From the NCBI GenBank assembly GCA_018812505.1, contig JAHJDK010000138.1:1-11316 (forward strand): a stretch of DNA of 11,316 bases, given 5' to 3'. The position numbers were made by a program, and so were the translations under genes. Below the pieces are notes generated by a model. That model was not told the origin of the DNA, searched no databases, and saw only the letters and a program-made list of their open reading frames with translations. Shown in pieces: positions 1-6,464 of the stretch (positions are counted from its first letter, which is position 1; each line of letters opens with the position of its first letter). The DNA is from Nanobdellota archaeon. Lineage in GTDB: Archaea; Nanobdellota; Nanobdellia; Woesearchaeales; GCA-2686295.

Positions 1-287
1 CGACAATTAATGATTTTAAAAAGATTTTGAGAAAATCCAAAACTGTTTTTTGGAATGGTCCTTTAGGTATTTATGAAATTGAAAAGTTTGCCAAATCAAG
101 TTTTGATCTTGCTAGATTTTTAGCTTCTTTGAACTCAAGAGTTATTGTTGGTGGCGGTGATAGTGCAGCTATTATTGAAAAACTTGGTTTAAGGGATGAG
201 TTTTCTCATGTTTCTACAGGAGGAGGTGCAACTTTAGAATTTATACAAAATGGTTGTTTACCTGGTCTTGAAGTGTTAAAAAATTAG
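1..287 (+). CDS. pgk: Phosphoglycerate kinase, C-terminal part (5' end outside window)
   Basis: The frame is open from the left edge (first full codon at 3) to TAG at 285-287, giving about 94 residues of the C-terminal nucleotide-binding domain. Three family signatures appear in order: WNGPLG followed by a Glu-rich stretch, the glycine-rich VGGGDSAA, and STGGGATLEF followed by LPGLEVL at the end. Phosphoglycerate kinase makes ATP from 1,3-bisphosphoglycerate and ADP in cytosolic glycolysis, or runs in reverse in gluconeogenesis. The C terminus looks complete and ordinary for the family. The start codon, substrate-binding N domain and promoter are not in the window. The TTG at 27 is an internal codon, not a start. 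The stop overlaps the stop of the facing nip7 gene by a few bases, so the two converging transcripts must overlap. Confidence 0.95.
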   Translation, partial: TINDFKKILRKSKTVFWNGPLGIYEIEKFAKSSFDLARFLASLNSRVIVGGGDSAAIIEKLGLRDEFSHVSTGGGATLEFIQNGCLPGLEVLKN

Positions 288-721
288 TTTTCTCTTCTTA
301 AGTAGTTTCCTTTATCAATCATATTTTTTATTAGTATTTTTCCTTTATTGCTTATTATTTTTCCATATCCTAAATTTTCATCAAGTTCGTTTTGTACTAT
401 TACTAATCCTGAATCAACATTTCTTTTTATGATATTCTCATCAAAAACGTCTCTTCCGCATAAAAATAACCATTCAGCTTGTTCTGATATGAATACTTTT
501 TTATTGGAATGCTTTGATATTATTTCTATTAATGCAGGTGTTGGTTGAAAGTCTTTTTTCTTCTCTCCAATAAATATTCCTATTGAAAAAATATCTCTAT
601 TAATTTTCTTGACTAATTCTTTCTGCTTATCGGCTGTAAAGAAATATCTTCTTCCAATCTTGGTTATTCCTGTTATTTTGTAATCAGTAAATTTTGATAT
701 AAAAGCATTAATCTCATCCAT
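284..721 (-). CDS. nip7: Nip7-like ribosome biogenesis protein with PUA domain
   Basis: The product has 145 residues, close to the short archaeal Nip7 length. An N-terminal alpha/beta domain (about 1-70) contains the family-like SIGIFIGE segment at 46-53. A PUA-type RNA-binding domain follows (about 74-145), with KVFISEQAEWLFLCGRDVF at 75-93, GLVIVQNELDENLGYGKI at 105-122, and the terminal DKGNYLR that matches the Nip7 ending D-x-G-x-Y-[LI]-R. Nip7 helps pre-rRNA processing and 60S assembly in eukaryotes, and the Pyrococcus protein binds U/A-rich RNA and inhibits the exosome; that role is family knowledge. The start ATG overlaps the end of the upstream coiled-coil gene by eight bases (ATGGATGA), so it is probably translated by coupling from that gene's mRNA. 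Its stop overlaps the pgk stop. The identification rests on motif order recalled from the family, not on an alignment. Confidence 0.8.
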   Translation of the reverse strand: MDEINAFISKFTDYKITGITKIGRRYFFTADKQKELVKKINRDIFSIGIFIGEKKKDFQPTPALIEIISKHSNKKVFISEQAEWLFLCGRDVFDENIIKRNVDSGLVIVQNELDENLGYGKIISNKGKILIKNMIDKGNYLRREN

Positions 722-1934
722 TTTCCATCACAACTGAAAATTCGCTTAACAATTCTCTGATTTGTTTTTTTATAAATTTTGGATTAGTTTTTATTATTCT
801 GTTGTTTATGTCTGTGCATTCTTGTTCTTCATATGTTAGTTTTTGTTTAAGATTTTCAAATCTGGATTCTTGTTCTGACATCTTCATGATTGATGTATCT
901 TCAAGTAATTTTTGTTTGTTATTTTTTTGTTCAAATAATAGTTGTTCTAGCTCTGTTTTTAGTTGTGTTAATAAGCTCTTGTCTAACTTTTTTATTTCTT
1001 CTCTTGTTTTTTCTTCTTTTTTATCCTTTAGTCCTAACTTGTTCAGTGAATTCATCATTTTTTCTAATATATTTATTATTTCTAGATTTTTGTCTTCTAG
1101 TAAAGCTTTCGAGGAGTTCTCAAGATATTGATTTATTAGTTTTTCATTCAGTGATAATCGTTTATATTTTCTTAAGGGTCTATCTAATTCTGCAAAATAA
1201 ATAGCTATTTTCTTTTTTTGTTCTTGTGTGTTTAACTCTATGTTTTGTTTTTCTGTTTTGAGTTTTTCGTGTTCCTTGTAATTTTTACTATCTTTTAATT
1301 CTAGAATTGCTTTTTGCGTTGAATCAATTTTTTCTTTTAAAAGAGCTATTTCTTCTTCTTTTTCTTTTGCAGAGTTCTTTAGTTTTATTAATAGATTTTC
1401 TGATTCTTTAAATTCGTCTAACTTCTCTTTTATGGATTGTATCTTATCTAGTTTTTCCTTTCTCGTTTGTTCACAAAACTTCGTGCTGATATTTTCTATG
1501 GCTTTTACTTTTCTTATTACTGACGTAAGTTCTGATTCTAAAAACTCTTTTAGCACAAGATAACTTTTTTGTGTTTCCTCACTTAAAACATCTAGACTTT
1601 TTGTAAAACTTTGTGAGAACTGTTCGACTTCTAAATAATTTATTGGCAGTTTTATAGAGTCTAAAAACTGGTTCATTTTTCTTGAATAATTCTTTCTGTT
1701 GCCTTCCATTATGTGTTTTACTCTGTCAGGTATTTTTTCATTTAGTAAAGATGCTTTTTCCAGTTGTTCAAGCAAATTTCTGGTTTCTGATATGTTTTGT
1801 TCTATTTCATGTTTTAATTCGTTGACTCTTTCATCTAAACTTTTTTCTTCAAAATATCTTTTTATCCATTCTTCTATCTTGCTAAACTTAACTGTTTCTT
1901 CTTTTTTCTTTTTTAGAAAATCAAATAATCCCAT
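714..1934 (-). CDS. Long coiled-coil protein of unknown function
   Basis: I do not recognise a named family. The 406 residues begin with MGLFDFLKKKKEE, a short amphipathic start often seen on peripheral membrane or filament proteins. The rest is almost all charged helix. Clear heptad-like Lys/Glu/Leu stretches lie at about 30-70, 150-255 and 300-385. There are no membrane segments, nucleotide-binding loops or metal motifs; two cysteines are visible. A TATA-like box sits 24-31 bases before the ATG, so the mRNA is probably leaderless and bicistronic with nip7, whose start overlaps its stop. The strict coupling suggests a link to ribosome assembly, or simply co-expression; this is inference. SMC- or SbcC-like annotations are possible from coiled-coil similarity alone, but no ATPase head is present. 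Confidence 0.85.
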   Translation of the reverse strand: MGLFDFLKKKKEETVKFSKIEEWIKRYFEEKSLDERVNELKHEIEQNISETRNLLEQLEKASLLNEKIPDRVKHIMEGNRKNYSRKMNQFLDSIKLPINYLEVEQFSQSFTKSLDVLSEETQKSYLVLKEFLESELTSVIRKVKAIENISTKFCEQTRKEKLDKIQSIKEKLDEFKESENLLIKLKNSAKEKEEEIALLKEKIDSTQKAILELKDSKNYKEHEKLKTEKQNIELNTQEQKKKIAIYFAELDRPLRKYKRLSLNEKLINQYLENSSKALLEDKNLEIINILEKMMNSLNKLGLKDKKEEKTREEIKKLDKSLLTQLKTELEQLLFEQKNNKQKLLEDTSIMKMSEQESRFENLKQKLTYEEQECTDINNRIIKTNPKFIKKQIRELLSEFSVVMENG

Positions 1935-1957
1935 ATCTTTGCTAAAAGAGCGACTGA

Positions 1958-1965
1958 TTTATAAT
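1958..1965 (-). promoter_or_regulatory. TATA box for coiled-coil/nip7 transcript
   Basis: Read on the minus strand this is ATTATAAA, 24-31 bases upstream of the ATG at 1934. That spacing places transcription start at or very near the start codon. It lies back to back with the rnp4 TATA box, so this is a divergent promoter pair. Confidence 0.6.
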
Positions 1966-1980
1966 TGTTTTGCTAAAATT

Positions 1981-1988
1981 TTTATAAT
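1981..1988 (+). promoter_or_regulatory. TATA box for rnp4
   Basis: TTTATAAT lies 22-29 bases before the ATG at 2010, with a purine run (AGAAA) just after it. The spacing predicts a leaderless transcript, and no Shine-Dalgarno is visible before the start. Confidence 0.6.
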
Positions 1989-2009
1989 AGAAACACTTTT
2001 GTTTGTTTT

Positions 2010-2324
2010 ATGGTTAGCAAGTACTCAAAAAAATCTAGTGAGAATCTGAAGATTGCTAGTGAGCGTGTTGATATACTTTTTTTTCAGGCAGATGAAATGT
2101 TTAGTGAGAATCCTGAGTTGTCTGATAGATATGTTAGTCTTGCTCGGAAGATTGCTATGAAATTTAAGATTAAGCTAAAATCTGAATATAAAAGACGGTT
2201 TTGTAAGCATTGTTACAAGTATCTTCGTCCAGGTGTTAATGCAAGGGTTAGGACTCAGAATGGTAAGGTTGTTTATTCTTGTTTTTCATGTAAAAAGTTT
2301 TCTAGGTTTCCGATAAAGAGATAA
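2010..2324 (+). CDS. rnp4: RNase P protein subunit Rpp21/Rnp4
   Basis: The product has 104 residues, typical for the archaeal subunit. Two N-terminal helices carry the family pattern: an A-x-E-R segment at about 16-19, then LSDRYVSLARKIAMKFKIKL at 37-56. A zinc ribbon follows with ligands C65, C68, C91 and C94 and the conserved RRFCKHC and PGVNARVR between and around them. With Rpp29 it forms a heterodimer that binds the specificity domain of RNase P RNA and aids 5' processing of pre-tRNA; this is family knowledge. The ATG at 2010 is supported by a TATA box at leaderless spacing. The 3' end is nine bases from the stop of the facing metallopeptidase gene. Rpp29 and other RNase P genes are not in the window. 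Confidence 0.95.
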   Translation: MVSKYSKKSSENLKIASERVDILFFQADEMFSENPELSDRYVSLARKIAMKFKIKLKSEYKRRFCKHCYKYLRPGVNARVRTQNGKVVYSCFSCKKFSRFPIKR

Positions 2325-2333
2325 ATTTGTTTG

Positions 2334-3581
2334 TTATTGTAAATGTGCTGGTAAATATTTTGGTTGTTTTAGAATTTCTTGGTTTAGTAGCTCGTTTACC
2401 ATATCTAAATCATTTACTCCGACTTTTCCAACAAACAATGGTTTAATATCGTTTCCTGATTTCATAAACTCTTTTATCATTAAAAGTCCTTGCAGATACA
2501 CATGGTCTTTCACGTATCCTCCCCCTCTGTGTGCTCTTACTGATAATTTCCATGCTTCATCGTCTGAGAATTCATAGTTTTTCAATCGATTGAATGTTTC
2601 CCTGAAACTCAAGTTTTGACATACTGAGTCAACAGCTATTACTCTGGCAGCGTAGTTTCTAAGCATTTCATCACCGCTATTTCCTGTTATCTCTTCAAAG
2701 TATGATGTTAGGCCTTCTTCTGTTGGTAAATATCCTGGTAGTCCAGTTGCAAACACGTTCAATGGTTGTTCATAACCGTTAGATGCTCTTAGTGCGTGAA
2801 CTCCTACTTCATGAACTGGTAATCTTTTTATGTCCATTTTTGTGAATTTTCTTTTGTATCCGCATACAGTAATATTTTTTTCTACAGCATTTACTGTTGT
2901 TAGTTGTTTTCTGCTTCGCCCTACAATCCAGTATTGATCTATTATTTCTTTTAAGTTTGTTCTTCCTTCATCTTTAATTTTTTTTAGAAAAACATCTAAG
3001 TCTTGTTTATGAATGTTGTTTATATATACTCCTAATATATGTTTGTCTTGTTCATTTATTCTATTGTTTGCTTCTTCTAAGTTATCTGTTAGTAATGGAA
3101 TGCCTATCACTCTAATTTCTGATTCTAGCGCTTTTCTTATTACTTCAGGTCTCACTGTTTGTTCCTTTTCAATGCTGTTCGTTGTTATAAGTATTTGATG
3201 CGCATATTGTACTAGTTGATCATCTGGTTTTCCGTGTATAGCTATTGTTGCAGATCTTACTATCTCTTGATTTCCTCTGTTAATTATTACACTGTTTGTT
3301 AGCAGAGAGTGTTCTCTTTTTGTCTCAAATATTTCTTGAAATAATCCTTTTGGAATTTCTACTTCAGTGAGTTCTTTCTCTTTTTGTGAAGTGTCATAAG
3401 ATGCAGATTTATATTCAAATTCAGGGTTTTCTTTTTCTGCATTAAGAAACAATTTCTTTTCTTTAGATTCATTTCTTGGTGTTATATGAGCTAGTGGTTT
3501 AATATCCTTTGCTATGTTAAATAGTTGTGAGTCTATTTCGTTGTATTGATTTACTATGTCTGTTAGTGCTTTTGAGCGCAT
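2334..3581 (-). CDS. DUF1704/MATCAP-like zinc metallopeptidase
   Basis: The product has 415 residues. The zinc-binding signature HEVGVH lies at 257-262 (HExxxH: H257, E258, H262), followed by ALRASNG and the downstream acidic TEEGLTSYFEE at 287-297, where E288/E289 would give the third ligand. Near the end is a Tyr/Gly-rich segment, RGGGYVKDHVYLQGL (352-366). This order (HEIGxH-LR-NG, then TEEGL, then Y-x-x-G) is that of the DUF1704 family, which includes vertebrate MATCAP, the enzyme that removes the C-terminal tyrosine of alpha-tubulin. The archaeal substrate is unknown. There is no signal peptide or membrane segment, so it acts in the cytosol. Residues 40-75 are Lys/Glu-rich and probably disordered. 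A TATA box lies 24-31 bases before the ATG. It is a single-gene unit, divergent from the micro-ORF block. Confidence 0.88.
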   Translation of the reverse strand: MRSKALTDIVNQYNEIDSQLFNIAKDIKPLAHITPRNESKEKKLFLNAEKENPEFEYKSASYDTSQKEKELTEVEIPKGLFQEIFETKREHSLLTNSVIINRGNQEIVRSATIAIHGKPDDQLVQYAHQILITTNSIEKEQTVRPEVIRKALESEIRVIGIPLLTDNLEEANNRINEQDKHILGVYINNIHKQDLDVFLKKIKDEGRTNLKEIIDQYWIVGRSRKQLTTVNAVEKNITVCGYKRKFTKMDIKRLPVHEVGVHALRASNGYEQPLNVFATGLPGYLPTEEGLTSYFEEITGNSGDEMLRNYAARVIAVDSVCQNLSFRETFNRLKNYEFSDDEAWKLSVRAHRGGGYVKDHVYLQGLLMIKEFMKSGNDIKPLFVGKVGVNDLDMVNELLNQEILKQPKYLPAHLQ

Positions 3582-3585
3582 AATT

Positions 3586-3633
3586 AGTAGTTAAAATATA
3601 GTACTTTATAAATCTTTTTTATTTGTAACTACT
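3586..3633. repeat. 8-base inverted repeat in divergent promoter region
   Basis: AGTAGTTA at 3586-3593 and its exact reverse complement TAACTACT at 3626-3633 are separated by 32 bases and bracket the TATA box of the metallopeptidase gene. It could be an operator for a dimeric regulator or an mRNA-end hairpin, but an 8-base match in AT-rich DNA can occur by chance. Confidence 0.35.
3605..3612 (-). promoter_or_regulatory. TATA box for the MATCAP-like gene
   Basis: The minus strand reads TTTATAAA (within ATTTATAAAG), 24-31 bases from the ATG at 3581. This fits a leaderless archaeal transcript. Confidence 0.6.
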
Positions 3634-3658
3634 TGAAAATGGTTAAAAAAACGAAAGA

Positions 3659-3666
3659 TTTAAATA
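3659..3666 (+). promoter_or_regulatory. TATA box for the micro-ORF transcript
   Basis: TTTAAATA lies 42-49 bases before the first micro-ORF start, farther than for the leaderless genes here. Transcription would begin near 3685-3692, leaving a leader of about 20 bases that contains the Shine-Dalgarno GAGGTG at 3695-3700. That arrangement supports a leadered, ribosome-recruited mRNA. Confidence 0.5.
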
Positions 3667-3707
3667 TTAGTTCTCACATTTTGACTACTATTCAGAGGTG
3701 AACACCA

Positions 3708-3791
3708 ATGGATTTGGAAAAAGAGGTCAAAAAAACAAACATAAAAAGCAAAGTTGTCGTGCACAGCGAATACCTTTTGGAGGGTTTATGA
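3708..3791 (+). CDS. Micro-ORF 1, 27 residues
   Basis: ATG at 3708 lies seven bases after a strong Shine-Dalgarno, GAGGTG (3695-3700). The ORF ends at TGA 3789-3791. The product starts MDLEKEVKKTNIKSK and continues VVVHSEYLLEGL: a charged N-terminal part and a hydrophobic beta/helix-like end, with no cysteines and no membrane segment. I do not recognise it. It is the first of three overlapping tiny ORFs; its stop overlaps the first of two adjacent ATGs of ORF 2. A rival reading starts at GTG 3698 in another frame and runs into ORF 2, but that GTG is part of the Shine-Dalgarno itself. Being real is supported only by signals and arrangement, not by homology. Confidence 0.5.
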   Translation: MDLEKEVKKTNIKSKVVVHSEYLLEGL

Positions 3792-3892
3792 TGAACTTAA
3801 CAGAAATGGTAAAACGAGAAGAGGTTTCAGGAGAATTACAGGAAGAAGCTCGAACAACAAACTACAAAGAAATTTTAAAGGTGTATAACTAA
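3791..3892 (+). CDS. Micro-ORF 2, 33 residues
   Basis: Two adjacent ATGs (3788 and 3791) are possible. I chose 3791 because GGAGGG at 3779-3784 is six bases upstream, whereas 3788 would leave only three. The ATG at 3788 forms an ATGA overlap with the ORF 1 stop, and 3791 forms TGATG, so either start is coupled to ORF 1 termination. The product, beginning MNLTEMVKREEVSGELQEEA, is polar, Glu/Lys-rich and helical, without cysteine or hydrophobic segment. No family is recognised. The stop TAA shares its last base with the ATG of ORF 3. Confidence 0.5.
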   Translation: MNLTEMVKREEVSGELQEEARTTNYKEILKVYN

Positions 3893-4029
3893 TGCAAGAA
3901 GAACTCTTAATGGAAGAAGAAGAAGAAATAAGAAGAATAAGAGAATGCAACCAAAAAAAAGATATGCATGATCTTAACAGAAAAAGAATATCCCAAGATG
4001 AATTAGATAAGATATTCTGTGAATTCTAG
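3892..4029 (+). CDS. Micro-ORF 3, 45 residues
   Basis: The ATG overlaps the stop of ORF 2 (TAATG), and a Shine-Dalgarno-like AAAGGTG lies at 3877-3883, eight bases before it. The product is strongly charged, with an acidic MEEEEEIRRIRE helix near the start (residues 7-18), a basic LNRKR segment at 28-32, and two cysteines (19 and 43). It is probably a short amphipathic or coiled helix. No family is recognised. A promoter for bud32 follows the stop directly, so the trio probably forms its own transcript, possibly reading through into bud32. Confidence 0.5.
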   Translation: MQEELLMEEEEEIRRIRECNQKKDMHDLNRKRISQDELDKIFCEF

Positions 4030-4037
4030 CAAAACTC

Positions 4038-4045
4038 TTTTAAAT
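4038..4045 (+). promoter_or_regulatory. TATA box for bud32-Lon operon
   Basis: TTTAAATT lies 22-29 bases before the bud32 ATG at 4067, within the 37-base gap after micro-ORF 3. The spacing predicts a leaderless mRNA. No Shine-Dalgarno is present before 4067. Confidence 0.55.
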
Positions 4046-4066
4046 TCTCTGTTTTTCTAGATTATT

Positions 4067-4645
4067 ATGAAACAAATAGGTTCAGGCGCAGAAGCAATAA
4101 TATTTCTTGAAAAAAACAGCATTATAAAACAGAGAATAAAAAAAAATTATAGAATAAAAGAAATAGATGAAACTCTAAGAAAAAACAGAACAAGAACTGA
4201 AGCTAACATTCTAGAAAAAATACCTATCAAAGCTCCAAAACTCAAAAGAACTGATAGAAAAGAAATTATAGAAATGGATTATATTGAAGGTGAAAAAGTA
4301 AGAGATTTGTTAGATAATAAACCTGAAATAGCACTTCTAATAGGGAAAAATGTTGCAAAGATGCACGACGCAGGAATAATACATGGAGACTTAACCACTT
4401 CAAACATGATATTAAATAAAGAACTGTACTTCATAGATTTCGGATTATCTTTCTTTTCAAAAAAAATAGAGGACAAGGCAGTTGATATACACTTATTCAA
4501 ACAAGCTTTGGAGAGTAAACATTATAAAGTGGGTGAAGAAGCTTATAATCAATTTCTAAAAGGTTATAAAGATTCAAAAGAGTATCAACAAGTAATTTCA
4601 AGACTAAAAAATGTTGAAGCAAGAGGACGGTACAAAAAAAAATGA
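4067..4645 (+). CDS. bud32: Bud32 kinase/ATPase of the KEOPS complex
   Basis: The product has 192 residues, a minimal RIO-like kinase fold typical of archaeal Bud32. It shows GSGAEA (5-10), the ATP-binding lysine in IIKQR (K21), Glu46 in RTEANIL, the catalytic HGDLTTSNM (106-114, with D108 and N113), the metal-binding DFG (124-126) within IDFGLSFFS, IEDKAVDIH (134-142), and the C-terminal RGRY (186-189). Within KEOPS it supports Kae1, Pcc1 and Cgi121 in adding threonylcarbamoyl to A37 of ANN-decoding tRNAs (t6A), acting as an ATPase on Kae1; this is family knowledge. Here it is separate from Kae1, whereas some archaea have a Kae1-Bud32 fusion. Its stop overlaps the Lon-like start by ATGA, so the two are co-translated. 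Confidence 0.96.
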   Translation: MKQIGSGAEAIIFLEKNSIIKQRIKKNYRIKEIDETLRKNRTRTEANILEKIPIKAPKLKRTDRKEIIEMDYIEGEKVRDLLDNKPEIALLIGKNVAKMHDAGIIHGDLTTSNMILNKELYFIDFGLSFFSKKIEDKAVDIHLFKQALESKHYKVGEEAYNQFLKGYKDSKEYQQVISRLKNVEARGRYKKK

Positions 4646-6327
4646 AAATCATAAAAATAATACTAATTTTACTAATAATGCTTCCTTTTGTGTATGCAAA
4701 AAGTGGAAGAATGAGCCTTCTTACAGTCGGAGGTCCTGATGAAGATGGAGGAATTGCAGATTTATACTTAGAAACAAAACCAGGAACTGGAACGATATAC
4801 ATAGACTCATTCCCACTAACAAAATTAGACACTCAAATATCGACAAGATTCGCAAATGAGATTGCTTGTGACTTCTTAGATAAGGATTGTTCAAAATATG
4901 ATTTTTTCTATACAATAAGAGCCAAGGCAACCATAGTTGGAGGACCTAGTGCTGGTGCAGCAGTTACAATCCTAACAATAAGTGTGTTATCAGATTTAAA
5001 ATTAAGTGAAGACACAATAATGACAGGAACTATTAATTCAGGAGGATTGATTGGACCTGTAGCAGGAATAGAACAAAAAATAAACGCTGCGGTTAACAAT
5101 AATTTCACAAAAATATTACTTCCTAAGTGGCAATCAGGATTTAACATTTCAAAAATACAAGAAGGCTTGACAGAAAAAATAATTGTTGTGAGAGTCAAAA
5201 ATCTTGAAGAAGCACTATACCATTTCACTGGAAAGGATTTCTCAAAAAATAAGGAAGACATAACTGTTTCAAAAGATTACTCTGAAAAAATGAGTGAAGT
5301 GGCCAACACACTTTGTTCAAGAAGTGAAGAAATCCATAGACAAATAAACAAGTCTAACAGCTCACTATATCTATCTGCAGAAAATTTTGTAAATAAATCA
5401 GGAGATGCAGATTTAAAAAGAAATTTTTATTCTAAAGCCAGCTACTGTTTTTCAGCCAGTTTAAGACTTCGTGAGATACAATTATCAAATAAAAATGCTG
5501 ATGAATTAAGAATACTTTATGAAAGAGTAGAATCAGACTTGATTTTGGTTGAAAATGACACTAATAATCAAAAAATGAAAACTCTTTCTGATTTAGAGAT
5601 ATATATGATTGTTAAAGAAAGATTGTCAGAAGCAAAAGAGTATTTTAATGAGATTGATGGGAAAAATATATCTTATCAAACATTGGCTTATGCCACTGAA
5701 AGATTGTATAGTGCTGTTGCTTGGTCTGAATTTTTTGATTTGGGTGGAAAAGAAATAGAGTTGAATGAAAATTACTTAAAAGAAGCTTGTCTTAAAAAAG
5801 TCGCTGAAGCTGAGGAAAGAACTAATTATGCAGAATTGTATCTTCCTGGATTTCTTGAAAGCACAAAAAAAGATATAACGTCTGCGTTAAACAATTATGG
5901 AAAGAATGAGTTTGCTCTTTGTATATTCAAAGCCAGCAAAGCCAAAGCAGAAGCGAACATAGTTTTGACTGCTTTGATGATTAATGAGGATGACATCGAG
6001 AATGTTTTATTAGAAAAACTTGAAGCTATTAAAAAAATTATTAATGAACAAGAATTAAATAATATTTTTCCAATATTAGGTTATAGTTATTTTGAATACG
6101 CAAATTCTTTAATGGATTATGATTTAATCTCAAGTCTTACATTTACAGAATATGCATTAGAACTTAGTAAACTAGACATGTACTTTCCAGAAAACAAAAA
6201 ATTTAATTTTCACTTCAATTTTGTTGGAATACAAATATTCTTATTCGGTTTCATAACAGGCGTTTGTTTTGTCGTACTGATAAATCTTCAAAAAAAGAAG
6301 CATAAAAAAACAAAACTAAAGTTTTAA
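4642..6327 (+). CDS. Secreted/membrane-anchored archaeal S16 (Lon-like) serine protease
   Basis: The product has 561 residues. A signal peptide (about 1-19, ending VYA) is followed by a Lon-type proteolytic domain (about 25-215). The catalytic serine is S103 in IVGGPSAGAA and the catalytic lysine K146 in GPVAGIEQK, giving the Ser-Lys dyad of S16 enzymes. Residues 215-500 form a long helical, TPR-like region. A single C-terminal membrane segment at about 527-549 is followed by a Lys-rich tail. There is no AAA+ module, so it is ATP-independent; it resembles the uncharacterised archaeal serine protease group COG1750. The layout predicts a protease domain outside the membrane with a short cytosolic tail. 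The substrate is unknown. It starts inside bud32 (ATGA) and needs no promoter of its own. A strong hairpin begins three bases after its stop. Confidence 0.88.
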   Translation: MKIIKIILILLIMLPFVYAKSGRMSLLTVGGPDEDGGIADLYLETKPGTGTIYIDSFPLTKLDTQISTRFANEIACDFLDKDCSKYDFFYTIRAKATIVGGPSAGAAVTILTISVLSDLKLSEDTIMTGTINSGGLIGPVAGIEQKINAAVNNNFTKILLPKWQSGFNISKIQEGLTEKIIVVRVKNLEEALYHFTGKDFSKNKEDITVSKDYSEKMSEVANTLCSRSEEIHRQINKSNSSLYLSAENFVNKSGDADLKRNFYSKASYCFSASLRLREIQLSNKNADELRILYERVESDLILVENDTNNQKMKTLSDLEIYMIVKERLSEAKEYFNEIDGKNISYQTLAYATERLYSAVAWSEFFDLGGKEIELNENYLKEACLKKVAEAEERTNYAELYLPGFLESTKKDITSALNNYGKNEFALCIFKASKAKAEANIVLTALMINEDDIENVLLEKLEAIKKIINEQELNNIFPILGYSYFEYANSLMDYDLISSLTFTEYALELSKLDMYFPENKKFNFHFNFVGIQIFLFGFITGVCFVVLINLQKKKHKKTKLKF

Positions 6328-6329
6328 AA

Positions 6330-6367
6330 CCCTGGAAGATTCCAAGAATTTATGGAACCTTCCCGGG
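6330..6367 (+). other. Imperfect hairpin in the 162-base spacer after the Lon-like gene
   Basis: CCC-T-GGAAG-A-TTCC (6330-6343) pairs with GGAA-C-CTTCC-C-GGG (6354-6367), giving 12 base pairs with two single mismatches and a 10-base loop. It is by far the most stable structure in this AT-rich spacer. It lacks a following T-run (AAAAAGAGG comes next), so it is not a standard intrinsic terminator. The left arm GGAAGATTC (6334-6342) also pairs perfectly with GAATCTTCC at 6405-6413, an alternative fold. A Shine-Dalgarno-like GAGGTG (6373-6378) lies between. The rest of the spacer up to 6489 holds a TATA box and nothing else firm. Confidence 0.6.
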
Positions 6368-6456
6368 AAAAAGAGGTGAGTGTGAATTGATAAATTTTGA
6401 TATAGAATCTTCCTCCTCCTTTATAATCCCACCTAAAAACAAGATATTAAATAAAA

Positions 6457-6464
6457 TTTATAAA
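6457..6464 (+). promoter_or_regulatory. TATA box for the Ncs6-like gene
   Basis: TTTATAAA lies 26-33 bases before the ATG at 6490, fitting a leaderless or nearly leaderless transcript. Confidence 0.6.

Noticed and set aside
802..1204. Plus-strand ORFs rich in Ser, Phe and Cys opposite the coiled-coil gene
   Set aside because: Antisense shadows of a Lys/Glu-rich gene; no signals.
3698..3892. 64-residue ORF from GTG 3698
   Set aside because: Its GTG is part of the Shine-Dalgarno of micro-ORF 1; its first half is Asn/Gln/Lys/Arg-rich and unlike a folded protein. Its second half is kept as micro-ORF 2.
4497..5261. Minus-strand ORFs opposite the Lon-like gene
   Set aside because: Shadows of a clear S16 protease frame with catalytic residues.
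6330..6367. Intrinsic terminator for the bud32-Lon operon
   Set aside because: The stem is followed by AAAAAGAGG, not by a T-run.
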